NCBI GenBank assembly: GCA_039808025.1 | Contig: JBDHSK010000002.1 | Coordinates: forward strand, 62,001 to 126,000 | Length of the DNA: 64,000 bases | Origin: Sandaracinobacteroides sp039808025 | Lineage (GTDB): Bacteria > Pseudomonadota > Alphaproteobacteria > Sphingomonadales > Sphingomonadaceae | Direction: 5' to 3' | In this document: positions 8,103-16,555 of the stretch, one piece after another | How the letters are laid out: each line of letters starts with the position of its first letter | Numbering within the stretch: position 1 is the stretch's first letter | Notes under the pieces: generated by a model | What the model saw: only the letters and a program-made list of their open reading frames with translations | Database searches by the model: none | What the model was told of the DNA's origin: nothing | Made by a program: the position numbers and the translations under genes

Positions 8103-9218
8103 TCAACGATGGTGGCTTTTCTGGTGAAAGGGCAAGGGCACAACAACAGCTGGCAGGCGCCGGCCCCGCACCTCAAGTTCCAGTGCGCTGCCAACCGCAG
8201 CGACGGCAGATTCTACATATCCCATGGCGATCGGCCCGCCGACCGACGGGCCGAACCCGCCCGATGTCACGGTGCCGACCTGGCGCCCGCCGGCGAATAT
8301 CCCGGCACCTTCGCGCACCGGCTGCCGTCCTTCGGGGCGAATGCCCACGCGCTGCCGCGCCGCGCCATCGCGCAATTGTGCAAGAATGCGCGCCGCGCCG
8401 GGAAAACCGCCCTCTTCGCGACGACGCTTGGATATGGCAAAGGCGAGTCCGGCCTCGACGGGGGTGATATCCGAGGTCAGATCATTGCCATATAGCGGCA
8501 AACCCGCTTCGAGACGCAGGGAATCGCGTGCGCCAAGCCCGATGGGCTTCACCCGCTCATCGGCAAGCAGCGCCTCGGCAAAGGCTTCGGCATCGGTGGC
8601 GGCCAGCGAAATCTCGTAGCCATCTTCGCCGGTATAGCCCGACCGGCTGACCCCCAGACGCACATCTCCCCACAGATAGGGGCCGACAGTCATGAACTTC
8701 ATCGCCGTAACATCCACAATATCAGGATGTTCCGGCCTGATGTTCAGGCTCTGCATTACCTCGGCCGCCTTCGGCCCCTGCAGCGCCAGCAGCGCCAGGT
8801 CCTGGCAGTGGGTCAGCGTCAGCCCTTCCGGCAGCCGCGCTTCCATGTGGCGCAGATCATCGAATTTGGTGGCGCCATTGACCACCAGATAAAAGTGGCT
8901 GCCCGTGTTGGTGACCATCAGGTCATCAAGGGTGCCGCCATCGTCTGACAATAACAGCGAATAGCGCATCCGCCCCGGAGCCAGCGCCTTGAAATCACCC
9001 GGCGCCAGCGATTCCAGCCATGCGGCCGCACCATCGCCTTCCAGCACCAGCTGGCCCATGTGCGAGACATCGAACAGGCCGGCACTGGCACGCGTGTGCA
9101 GATGCTCGGCCATCACCCCTTCATACTGAACCGGCATGGAATAGCCGGCAAATGGCACCATGCGGGCCCCCAGCCGGTGATGAAGGGTATCAAGCGGTAA
9201 CAGGTGAAGATCCGACAC
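8103..9218 (-). CDS. gcvT: Glycine cleavage system aminomethyltransferase (T protein)
   Basis: Transfers the methylene group from aminomethyl-lipoyl GcvH to tetrahydrofolate, giving 5,10-methylene-THF and ammonia. The protein has 371 residues with the start proposed here. Family segments MVPFAGYSMPVQY and ASAGLFDVSHMGQ are near the N-terminus, with SGYTGEDGYEI in the middle. I chose a GTG at 9218 because GGAGG lies five bases upstream and the protein then begins like other T proteins. An ATG at 9257 would add 13 residues, and a GTG at 9275 lies inside the riboswitch. It is the first gene of the gcv operon. Confidence 0.93.
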   Translation of the reverse strand: MSDLHLLPLDTLHHRLGARMVPFAGYSMPVQYEGVMAEHLHTRASAGLFDVSHMGQLVLEGDGAAAWLESLAPGDFKALAPGRMRYSLLLSDDGGTLDDLMVTNTGSHFYLVVNGATKFDDLRHMEARLPEGLTLTHCQDLALLALQGPKAAEVMQSLNIRPEHPDIVDVTAMKFMTVGPYLWGDVRLGVSRSGYTGEDGYEISLAATDAEAFAEALLADERVKPIGLGARDSLRLEAGLPLYGNDLTSDITPVEAGLAFAISKRRREEGGFPGAARILAQLRDGAARQRVGIRPEGRQPVREGAGIFAGGRQVGTVTSGGFGPSVGGPIAMGYVESAVAAVGSALELEVRGRRLPAVVVPLPFHQKSHHR

Positions 9219-9266
9219 ACAGCCTCCCGTGACAGTAGCGGCAGCCAACGCCGCCATACCACCCCC

Positions 9267-9479
9267 GTCTGTCACCCGGCCTGAGAGCTTTCACCGCTGG
9301 ACAGGCGGCTTACCCCTTCGGCGGCATCAACCCTCGACCGGAGTGTGACGCACTTTCCAGACTGTCGAATCCAAGGATGAGACGCCGCGGTCCTTTGGCC
9401 TGAGAGATTCCGGGGGCGGTTGCTCCTTCGGCGATGCCGGGGTTTACCGGCACACTCTCCCGCAGCGTCACCGGGTCTC
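9267..9479 (-). promoter_or_regulatory. Tandem glycine riboswitch upstream of gcvT
   Basis: Two glycine aptamers lie in series on the minus strand. Aptamer 1 (about 9381-9479) is closed by a 10-bp P1 stem with one wobble and contains CGCCGAAGGAGCAAC and TCTCTCAGGCCAAAGGAC. Aptamer 2 (about 9267-9362) has a GTCTG/CAGAC P1 stem and contains CCGCCGAAGGGGTAAG and GCTCTCAGGCCGGG. These are the conserved cores of glycine riboswitches, normally on-switches for glycine cleavage operons. About 50 bases separate aptamer 2 from the proposed gcvT start, room for a translational or transcriptional platform. A TTGACG at 9519-9524 may be the -35 element, but no clear -10 follows. Confidence 0.92.
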
Positions 9480-9563
9480 CCCGTCGACACGGCAAGCCTT
9501 GCACATGCCGCGTTCAAACGTCAATCCTCTATAGTTCCGCCTTCGGCTACCAAAACCAGCGTT

Positions 9564-9944
9564 TCAGCACTGCCCCACACGGCGCCACTCGGCCCGGTCG
9601 CCAAATGGCAGGCCATGGGCGACCCCCTGGGCATCGACAGTATAGATATCGTGGGCATCGCGGCGCACAGTGGTGCGCCCCTGCCGCCCGTGCGGGCAGC
9701 GGTAGGTGACCGTAGCCCGATCCGGCTCGTCCTGGATGACGGCATAGGTACAGCCAGACGATGAGCGGCCGCCCGCCAGCATGGCATCGGGGCTCGCCAG
9801 ACACATCTGCGTCCCCGGCCGACTGTCTGTTTTGGCCACCTGCCACTTGCCCCCCACCCAGTCGGACAGGACGCGCAGCGGCGGCGCTGCCGCCAGCGAC
9901 ATGGCAGGTATCAGGAAGAGTAGAGCCGCCTGCAGTATCCGCAT
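9564..9944 (-). CDS. Small secreted protein of unknown function
   Basis: Predicted periplasmic or secreted protein of 126 residues. Residues 1-20 form a signal peptide ending in SLAAA. The mature part has a short W-containing strand (GGKWQVA) and four cysteines spaced like the small exported DUF3617 proteins common in sphingomonads, including YRCPHGRQG, but the match is only by eye. It follows hslO by 57 bases on the same strand and may be the last gene of argD-argF-hslO. GGAGG ends only one base before the ATG, an unusually tight spacing. Function unknown. Confidence 0.65.
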   Translation of the reverse strand: MRILQAALLFLIPAMSLAAAPPLRVLSDWVGGKWQVAKTDSRPGTQMCLASPDAMLAGGRSSSGCTYAVIQDEPDRATVTYRCPHGRQGRTTVRRDAHDIYTVDAQGVAHGLPFGDRAEWRRVGQC

Positions 9945-10001
9945 ACCTCCTGCTTTTCCGTCTGATGCGTCTCGACGCTACTACGGGCCGGGTGTGCCAG
10001 T

Positions 10002-10889
10002 TTATAATCGCATGTGGAACTGGCGCGCACAAAATTCACAGTCAACGACAATCACACCTTCTTCGTCACGCATGCCGGCACGTTCCGATTCGGGGAACTG
10101 CAGCAGAACCTGGCTGATGCGTGCTTCGGAACAGCGGCACCCCCTCGTCAGCGGCTGCTCGGGGAAAATCCGCACCTCCTCCTGATGGAACAGCCGCCAC
10201 AGCAGACTGTCCAGCGGCAGCGACGGGTCGGTCAGCTCGCCGGGCTGCACACTGCCAGCAAGCACCGCCATATGCTGCCAGTCGGCCCCGGTTTCTGCCG
10301 CCATCAGCCGGCCACCGCCTTCCTCGCCGCGCGGAAGGTGTTGCACCAGCAGCCCGCCCGCCGTCCAGCGCCCGTCGGTGCCGCGCCGTGCCGCGATCCG
10401 CAGCACGGTTGGCAGCTGTTCACTGTTGGCAAAATAGGCCTCGGCCGCCTCGTGAAGGCTTTCCCCCGCCAGCGCCACGATCCCCTGATAGCGTTCGTGC
10501 GATGCACTCTGATCCAGCGTGATCACCAGCTGTCCGTTACCGAACAGCACCTGCAAGGCCGAACCGGGGGCACTGCGGCGATCAAGCTCCTGTGCGGCAT
10601 AGCCGCGAAGCTCTCCATTGCGGTAATCGGCAACCAGCAGGCGGATCTGCCCGCCCTCCCCCTTTACCTGCAGGGTGAGTTGCCCGTCATCCTGCCGCAG
10701 CACTCCGCCAATCAGGGCCGCCAGCACGACGGCCTCGGCCAGCACCTCGGCAATGCCATCGGGGTAGGCATGGGCAGACACGATCTCGTCGACGACATTA
10801 TGAAGCCGCACCAGCCGTCCACGAACATGCCTGCCGGGAACCGCAAACCTGAGCATCCGGTCGCCCCCGGTTGAGGCGTCTTCCGGCAT
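10002..10889 (-). CDS. hslO: Redox-regulated chaperone Hsp33
   Basis: Cytoplasmic holdase chaperone activated by oxidation, 295 residues. The four zinc-binding redox cysteines are present near the C-terminus as CRC (251 and 253) and CEFC (284 and 287). N-terminal family features include GRLVRLHNVVDEI and GIVALAGESLHEA. The start at 10889 overlaps the argF stop by one base (TGATG), indicating translational coupling; upstream extensions would run inside argF. The order argD-argF-hslO is common in alphaproteobacteria. Confidence 0.95.
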   Translation of the reverse strand: MPEDASTGGDRMLRFAVPGRHVRGRLVRLHNVVDEIVSAHAYPDGIAEVLAEAVVLAALIGGVLRQDDGQLTLQVKGEGGQIRLLVADYRNGELRGYAAQELDRRSAPGSALQVLFGNGQLVITLDQSASHERYQGIVALAGESLHEAAEAYFANSEQLPTVLRIAARRGTDGRWTAGGLLVQHLPRGEEGGGRLMAAETGADWQHMAVLAGSVQPGELTDPSLPLDSLLWRLFHQEEVRIFPEQPLTRGCRCSEARISQVLLQFPESERAGMRDEEGVIVVDCEFCARQFHMRL

Positions 10890-11827
10890 CAGCCCAATCG
10901 ATCCAGCGCCCAGAGGATCACGCCCTTCTGGGCATGCACCCGGTTGGCGGCCTCTGGAAACACCAGCGACTGCGGCCCGTCGATCACGGTTTCTGTCACT
11001 TCTTCGCCCCGGTGGGCCGGAAGACAATGCAGGAACACCGCAGCGGGCGCAGCCAGCGCCATCAGCTCCGGCCCAACCTGATAGCCACGAAAGGCGCTCA
11101 GTCGCACATCGGCATCGGTATCCCCCATCGAGACCCAGGTATCCGTCACCACCACATCGGCACCGGCAACTGCGGTCTGCGCCGAAGCGCCTATGTCAAT
11201 TGCTGCGCCACGCTTGCGGGCCATGGCTACGAACCCGGCATCGGGCGCATAGCCTTCGGGGTGGGCGATGCGCAGGGCAAGGCCCAGCAGCCCGGCAGCC
11301 TCGATCAGGGAATTGCACACATTGTTGCCATCCCCGACCCATGCCCATGTCAGGGCATCGGCTGGTTGGCCGAAATGCTCTTCCACGGTCATCAGGTCAG
11401 CGACGATCTGGCAGGGATGCGAACGCTCGGTCAGTCCGTTGACCACCGGAATGGTGGCATGACGGGCAAAGGCCTCGACGTCGGCATGGCGGTTGGCGCG
11501 GATCATCACCGCATCGACAAAGCCGCTCACCACCCGCGCCGTGTCTTCCACGGTTTCGCCGCGACCCAGCTGCATTTCCGCCGCCGACAGGGTGATGGCA
11601 CTGCCACCAAGCTGTCGCATCGCCACATCGAAACTCAGCCGGGTGCGGGTACTTGGCTTTTCAAAGATGCTGGCAAGCAGATGGCCGGCCAGCGGCGCGT
11701 CCCGGTCGGCCTCGCCATTGGGAAGCCCCAGACGGGCCTTCTTGCGGGCGTGACAATGGTCGAGCACCTGGCGAAGCCCCGCTGGCCCGATATCGGAAAG
11801 GTTGAGACAGTGGCGCGTCATGGTCAT
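10889..11827 (-). CDS. argF: Ornithine carbamoyltransferase
   Basis: Converts ornithine and carbamoyl phosphate to citrulline in arginine biosynthesis; 312 residues. The carbamoyl-phosphate site FEKPSTRTR is at residues 55-63, the HPCQIVADL segment is in the middle, and the ornithine-site motif FLHCLPAHRGEEV lies near the C-terminus. Its start overlaps the argD stop by one base (TGATG), and its own stop overlaps hslO in the same way. An ATG two codons in is an alternative start. Cytoplasmic, anabolic type by operon context. Confidence 0.96.
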   Translation of the reverse strand: MTMTRHCLNLSDIGPAGLRQVLDHCHARKKARLGLPNGEADRDAPLAGHLLASIFEKPSTRTRLSFDVAMRQLGGSAITLSAAEMQLGRGETVEDTARVVSGFVDAVMIRANRHADVEAFARHATIPVVNGLTERSHPCQIVADLMTVEEHFGQPADALTWAWVGDGNNVCNSLIEAAGLLGLALRIAHPEGYAPDAGFVAMARKRGAAIDIGASAQTAVAGADVVVTDTWVSMGDTDADVRLSAFRGYQVGPELMALAAPAAVFLHCLPAHRGEEVTETVIDGPQSLVFPEAANRVHAQKGVILWALDRLG

Positions 11828-13017
11828 CAGGCGGCTTTGCCGGCTGCCTCGAAACTGGTGGCGGCTGCCGACAGCTTATCGATACATTCGCGGATATGTT
11901 CGTCTCCGATGTTTAGCGGCGGTGCCACCCGCACCACATTGTCTCCGGCCGCCACCGTCAGCAGGTGGTGGTTATCGCGCGCGTGGGCAACGAAGGCACG
12001 GTTATCGCCCTTTATCTTGATGCCCAGCAGCAGGCCCAGGCCCCGCACTTCCAGGAACATGTCGTGGTTGGGGATCAGCTGCTCGAAAGCGGCCCGCAGC
12101 CGTGCCGCCCTGGCGCGCACCTCGGCCAGAAACTCCGGTTGGGCGACGATATCCAGAACGGCATTGACGGCCGCCATGGCAAGCGGGTTGCCACCATAGG
12201 TTGAGCCGTGGGCGCCAAACCCCATGCCGCGCGCCGCCTTTTCTGTTGCAAGGCAGGCCCCCACCGGAAAGCCGCCGCCAATGCCCTTGGCCACCGCCAT
12301 GATGTCGGGCTTGATTCCATATTGTTCATGGGCGAACAGCGTGCCGGTGCGCCCCACCCCGGTCTGCACCTCGTCGAGCACCAGCATCAGGTCGTGCGTA
12401 TCGGCCAGTTCCCGCAGGCCCTTCATGAACGCCTGGTCGGCAGCGCGAATCCCGCCCTCGCCCTGCACCGGCTCAAGCATGATGGCCCCCACAGACGGGT
12501 CGATGGCGGCCTTCACCGCCTCCAGATCGTTGTAGGGCACCGTGTGGAACCAGTCGGGCAGAGGCTCGAACCCCTTGCGCAGCTTTTCCTGATCGGTTGC
12601 CGAAATCGTCGCATAGGTACGGCCATGAAAGGCGTTGGAAAAGGTTATGATGCGGAACTTCTCGGGGTGGCCACCCGCATATTGGTAGGCACGCGCCGTC
12701 TTCATTGCGCACTCCACCGCCTCAGCCCCCGAGTTGGTGAAAAACACTGTGTCGGCAAAGGTCTGGGCCACCAGCCGTTCCGCCACCGACATCTGCTGCG
12801 GCGACCCGTAGACGTTGGAGACATGCATCAGCGTTGCCGCCTGCTTCTGGATGGCCTGCGTGAGGTGCGGATGGCCGTGGCCAAGGCAATTGACGGCAAT
12901 GCCGGCAGCAAAATCGAGCCACTTGTTGCCGTCCTTGTCGAACAGATAGGCCCCCTCGCCACGCACCGGCTCGAACCCGCAACGTGGGTAAACGGGCATC
13001 AGCGGCGAAATGGTCAT
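11827..13017 (-). CDS. argD: Acetylornithine / succinyldiaminopimelate aminotransferase
   Basis: PLP-dependent class III aminotransferase of 396 residues, acting in arginine and probably lysine biosynthesis. The PLP lysine is Lys244 in MAVAKGIGGGFPVG, preceded by the LDEVQTGVGRTG motif. The start at 13017 is supported by GGAG eight bases upstream and by the usual ArgD length; the open frame continues upstream but without family resemblance. It heads the argD-argF-hslO set. Confidence 0.95.
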   Translation of the reverse strand: MTISPLMPVYPRCGFEPVRGEGAYLFDKDGNKWLDFAAGIAVNCLGHGHPHLTQAIQKQAATLMHVSNVYGSPQQMSVAERLVAQTFADTVFFTNSGAEAVECAMKTARAYQYAGGHPEKFRIITFSNAFHGRTYATISATDQEKLRKGFEPLPDWFHTVPYNDLEAVKAAIDPSVGAIMLEPVQGEGGIRAADQAFMKGLRELADTHDLMLVLDEVQTGVGRTGTLFAHEQYGIKPDIMAVAKGIGGGFPVGACLATEKAARGMGFGAHGSTYGGNPLAMAAVNAVLDIVAQPEFLAEVRARAARLRAAFEQLIPNHDMFLEVRGLGLLLGIKIKGDNRAFVAHARDNHHLLTVAAGDNVVRVAPPLNIGDEHIRECIDKLSAAATSFEAAGKAA

Positions 13018-13121
13018 GGGGGATCTCCAGAAAAGGGCCGGACCGGCAGAATCGAAAGGGGTAACGAAAGGATTTAACGGCAGGAGGTAAAGCCCCGCCG
13101 ACGGGCGGCGACCATAATGGC

Positions 13122-13964
13122 TCAGGCCCGCAATTTCCACCCCGATTCCAGGACGCGGTGGGAGAGCAAAGCCAGTGCCACCACAATCGCCGACAATACC
13201 ACCGCCCCCAGCAGCGGCGAGGTTTCCCCCACACCCAGAAAACCGGCGCGAAACCCGTCGATCATGTAAAAGAACGGGTTGAAACGGCTGACCGTCTGCA
13301 TGGCCGGCGGCAAATGGCCAATGGCGTAAAATGTGCCCGAAAGCAGGGTGAGCGGCTGGATAAGGAAATTGGTGACGGCGGCGCCATGGTCGAACTTGTC
13401 GGCCCAGATGCCGGTGAGCACCCCGATCAGTGCCAGCATCGCCGAGCCCAGCATCCCGAACAACAGCACCAGCCACGGATCGCGCAAACTCACATCAACC
13501 CCCGGCCAGAACAGCATGGCCACCCAGATGGCAAGGCCCACGGCCAGCGCCCGGGTCACGGCGCCTGCCGTATAGGCAAACAAAAGCTCAAGCGACGAGA
13601 GCGGAGGCATCAGCACATCGACGATGGTGCCCTGCACCTTGGCGATCAACAGCGAAGACAGGCTGTTCTGAAAGGAATTCTGCACCATTCCCATGATGAT
13701 CAGTCCGGGGGCCAGAAAAGTGGCATAGGGCACCCCCAGCACATCGCCGCGCGCCCGCCCCAGCGCCAGGGTGAAAACGGCAAGAAACAGCATCGTGGTG
13801 GCGGCAGGGGCCCAGATTGTCTGCAACTGCACCTTGAAGAAACGCTGCACTTCCTTCACATAAAGGGTCTTCACCCCCAGCGTGTTTACGCCCTTGATCC
13901 ACGGAACCCCGGGTTGCGGGTGTTCGGCAGGGGCAGAAGGCTGATGGGAAACAGGCTGGTGCAT
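13122..13964 (-). CDS. ABC-2 type transporter permease
   Basis: Inner-membrane permease subunit of an ABC-2 exporter, 280 residues. About six hydrophobic segments are visible, including TTMLFLAVFTLALG and a segment ending FFYMIDGFRAGFLG, a family hallmark close to the last helix. The N-terminal 35 residues are hydrophilic. No ATPase gene is adjacent in this window, so its partner must be elsewhere. It is transcribed away from gcrA, from a shared 79-base region. The substrate is unknown; homologues export polysaccharides, lipids or drugs. Confidence 0.87.
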   Translation of the reverse strand: MHQPVSHQPSAPAEHPQPGVPWIKGVNTLGVKTLYVKEVQRFFKVQLQTIWAPAATTMLFLAVFTLALGRARGDVLGVPYATFLAPGLIIMGMVQNSFQNSLSSLLIAKVQGTIVDVLMPPLSSLELLFAYTAGAVTRALAVGLAIWVAMLFWPGVDVSLRDPWLVLLFGMLGSAMLALIGVLTGIWADKFDHGAAVTNFLIQPLTLLSGTFYAIGHLPPAMQTVSRFNPFFYMIDGFRAGFLGVGETSPLLGAVVLSAIVVALALLSHRVLESGWKLRA

Positions 13965-14043
13965 GGCCCGTCTCTAGCGACGCCCCCGCACCGGCTGCAA
14001 GAGGTGCAGACGAACAAGCAGCCAAGGAAAGGTGCAACGCCAG

Positions 14044-14880
14044 ATGGCCTGGACTGAAGAGCGTATCGCGGCGCTGAAGCAATATTGGGAACAGGGTCTG
14101 TCGGCAAGCCAGATCGCCGAAACCCTGGGCGAAGGCCTGTCACGCAATGCCGTGATCGGAAAGGCGCACCGTCTGGGGCTGTCTTCTCGGCCTTCTCCTC
14201 TGAAATCCCAGGAAAAAACCTCTGCCAAGGCCCCGGCAGCAGCAAAAGGCGCCAAGACAGCAAAACCGAGTCAGATCGAGGCGACATCAACCGCCGCCAC
14301 CGAAGCCACAAAGCCAGCGCCAGCACCTGAAAAGGCCACTGTCAAAGCCAGGCCCGGCGCCAAGGTAATGGCAGCCGACAGCGCGACAGCTGCCCCGACC
14401 GCCACGCAAGCCTCGGCAGCCGCCGCAGTCGCCCAGGCCGATACCGCCACCCATGGGGTTGCGGCTACGTCCGAAGTCTCAGCCAAAGTCAGCCCCGATG
14501 CGCCAGCCGCCGTTGCCCCAGCGCCCGAGACCCACACGCGCCTGAACCGGAGCGCAGACAGCCCACCATCGCCGGCCCCCTCGGCTGCAGCCTCGCACGA
14601 CCTGACTGCGGGAGCATTGCCGGAACCGGTCGCAGCCGCCTCGAAACCACGTCCGAAGGGTGCGCGCGTCACCCTGCTCGACCTGAACGAGCGGATATGC
14701 AAATGGCCGATCGGCCACCCCGATGAACCGGATTTCCACTTCTGCGGACACCCGGTGAACCCCGGCTTTCCCTATTGCAGCGAACATTGCCTGGTTGCCT
14801 ATCAGGCGCAGATGCCGCGTCGTGATCGCCCGCAAGGCACCAGCCGTCCGTTCGGTCCGAGCCTGCCTCGCCCACGGTAA
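14044..14880 (+). CDS. gcrA: Cell-cycle regulator GcrA
   Basis: Alphaproteobacterial transcription regulator that works with sigma-70 at CcrM-methylated (GANTC) promoters. The N-terminus MAWTEERIAALKQYW with LSRNAVIGKAHRLGLS is the GcrA DNA-binding domain. The C-terminal part (from about residue 205) has CKWPIGHPD and HFCGHPVNPGFPYC with conserved cysteines, thought to contact RNA polymerase. The protein is 278 residues, much longer than most GcrA proteins (about 170), because an Ala/Pro/Thr-rich linker of roughly 150 residues separates the domains. ATG at 14044 fits the family; a GTG at 14032 would add four residues. Confidence 0.93.
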   Translation: MAWTEERIAALKQYWEQGLSASQIAETLGEGLSRNAVIGKAHRLGLSSRPSPLKSQEKTSAKAPAAAKGAKTAKPSQIEATSTAATEATKPAPAPEKATVKARPGAKVMAADSATAAPTATQASAAAAVAQADTATHGVAATSEVSAKVSPDAPAAVAPAPETHTRLNRSADSPPSPAPSAAASHDLTAGALPEPVAAASKPRPKGARVTLLDLNERICKWPIGHPDEPDFHFCGHPVNPGFPYCSEHCLVAYQAQMPRRDRPQGTSRPFGPSLPRPR

Positions 14881-14910
14881 AACACCTGTAAACTCAGGTG
14901 GTTACAGTTA

Positions 14911-15489
14911 TTACTGCACCCACCAGTCGATTGCAGCAAAGCCTGCGGCTCCAAGTGGCCTCAGGCGTTTGCAGCGTGCCGGGGTCATGCCACCCAGAGC
15001 GATGACCGGCACCGGGCAGCTGCGGGCCAGCAGGCCGAAGCGCAGCGGCCCAAGGGGTGTGGTGCCGGGATGGCTCCGGGTAGCAAACACCGGAGAGAGG
15101 AAGATCAGATCGGCGCCGGAACACACGGCGGCGCACATTTCCCGCCGGCTGTGGGCCGAGGCGGTGGTCAGGCCGGTCCGGAACCGCCGTCCGGAAGTAC
15201 GCACGGCGCGCCGCACCGCCGCTGCCGAGTAGTGGCGGCCATTGGCCCCCTCGAACCCGGCAGCCACCAGAATTAGGCCCCGCAGTTCTGCCACCTCAGC
15301 TACACGCCGATACAGGGCCAGGCGATCCTCCGGCGCCAGATGCTGATGTCGGAAAACAATGCCGGCGCCTTCCGGCAAACGGGCAATGGCCCGCCACAGC
15401 GGGTCGGAATCGGCCTCCCCGCCCAGCCGCGCATCGGTCATCAGCCAGGCCGTGGGAACAGCGGGCACTCTGGGCAGCTTGGTTGTCAT
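14911..15489 (-). CDS. Thiamine-phosphate synthase-like (ThiE/TenI family) protein
   Basis: TIM-barrel protein of the thiamine monophosphate synthase / TenI family, 192 residues. The C-terminal phosphate-binding pattern PVIALGGMTPARCKRL is present, as is the FLSPVFATRSHPG segment. It is short and lacks other clear ThiE features, so it may be a TenI-like paralogue rather than a working ThiE. The start at 15489 is chosen because upstream extension would run into the divergent gene yggS, only 26 bases away. No thiamine riboswitch is visible. Confidence 0.75.
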   Translation of the reverse strand: MTTKLPRVPAVPTAWLMTDARLGGEADSDPLWRAIARLPEGAGIVFRHQHLAPEDRLALYRRVAEVAELRGLILVAAGFEGANGRHYSAAAVRRAVRTSGRRFRTGLTTASAHSRREMCAAVCSGADLIFLSPVFATRSHPGTTPLGPLRFGLLARSCPVPVIALGGMTPARCKRLRPLGAAGFAAIDWWVQ

Positions 15490-15515
15490 CGGCCGTTGCT
15501 CTATAGGGCGGCGCC

Positions 15516-16211
15516 ATGAAGAAGGCCATTGCCCACAAGCCCGTAACACCAACCGGAGATACTGCCCAACGACTGCAACAGGTCCAGGCTGCGGTATCTG
15601 CTGCGGCGCGCCGGGGCGGCCACCCGGCGCCCGCCATCATTGCCGTCAGCAAGACCCGCACCGCAGCCGAGATCCGCCCCCTGCTGGCAGCCGGGCAGCG
15701 GCAATTCGGTGAAAACCGGGTACAGGAAGCGCAGGGCAAATGGCCGGAGCTGCTGGCCGACTACCCTGATATCCTGCTGCACCTCGTTGGCCAGCTGCAA
15801 TCGAACAAGGCAGACGACGCCGTACGCCTGTTCGATGTCATCCACAGCCTCGATCGGCCATCACTGGTAACCGCTCTTGCCAAAGCCATCGACCGTTGGG
15901 GCCGCCACCCGCGGCTGTTCGTGCAGGTGAACATCGGTGACGAACCACAAAAAGGCGGCGTTGCCATTGCCAACCTGCCGGCTCTGCTTGCCAACAGCCG
16001 CGACTGTGGTCTGACCATCGAAGGGTTGATGGCCGTTCCCCCAGCCGACAAGGATCCAGCCCCCTATTTCGCGCTGTTGGCCAAACTGGCGAAACGCCAC
16101 GAACTCACCGGTCTCAGCATGGGGATGAGCAGCGATTTCGACGTGGCGGCCGCCCTTGGCGCCACCTGTATCCGCATCGGTACCGCCCTGTTTGGCGAAC
16201 GCCAACCCTGA
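15516..16211 (+). CDS. yggS: YggS-family pyridoxal phosphate homeostasis protein
   Basis: PLP-binding protein of the alanine racemase-like N-terminal fold that controls free PLP levels in the cytoplasm; 231 residues. The PLP lysine is in AVSKTRT (about Lys45), followed by FGENRVQEAQGKW, HLVGQLQSNKA and the C-terminal LSMGMSSDFDVAA, all family signatures. AGGG lies eight bases before the ATG. No catalytic activity is known for the family. Confidence 0.95.
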   Translation: MKKAIAHKPVTPTGDTAQRLQQVQAAVSAAARRGGHPAPAIIAVSKTRTAAEIRPLLAAGQRQFGENRVQEAQGKWPELLADYPDILLHLVGQLQSNKADDAVRLFDVIHSLDRPSLVTALAKAIDRWGRHPRLFVQVNIGDEPQKGGVAIANLPALLANSRDCGLTIEGLMAVPPADKDPAPYFALLAKLAKRHELTGLSMGMSSDFDVAAALGATCIRIGTALFGERQP

Positions 16212-16555
16212 CCGACCAATACCACCGCACCCGCCTGCCACTCCCTACGGCCTGCCCCTCCGATCTGCCCTCCAACGTGCCAGTTTCGGTATCACCCTGA
16301 TTCTTCCCACGAATCATCGGGAACCCATGCTGATTGTCTAATTTTCAGCGCCATTCTTCCGGGTTTTTGAAACAATAGAAATATCTTTCTGTTTCATGAA
16401 CGAAATTCAGGTAAAAATTCGTTAACCTCACGATATTCCGTCACACATTCTGTTATCTTCGTGCCAAACAAGGAATGGGTGTAAAATCATCGGCGTAATA
16501 CCACGCGTAAAGAATATTCATAAAGGTATTAGCCAGAGGTGCAGGAGGATTATCG
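16212..16555. other. AT-rich intergenic region upstream of the TonB-dependent receptor
   Basis: This 344-base gap separates yggS from the TonB-dependent receptor. The right half is markedly AT-rich compared with the flanking genes and should contain the receptor promoter. It holds the dyad at 16368-16396, listed separately. No small gene was found, and no clear yggS terminator. Confidence 0.5.
16368..16396. repeat. Interrupted dyad upstream of the receptor gene
   Basis: TGAAAC (16368-16373) pairs with GTTTCA (16391-16396), and inside them AGAAA (16377-16381) pairs with TTTCT (16386-16390), leaving a TATC loop and a three-base bulge. This gives 11 base pairs of symmetry about 160 bases before the receptor start. 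It could be an operator or a hairpin; the function is unknown. Confidence 0.45.

Noticed and set aside
13018..13476. Extension of argD by 153 codons upstream
   Set aside because: The extension overlaps the permease gene, is unlike aminotransferases, and a ribosome binding site marks the start at 13017.
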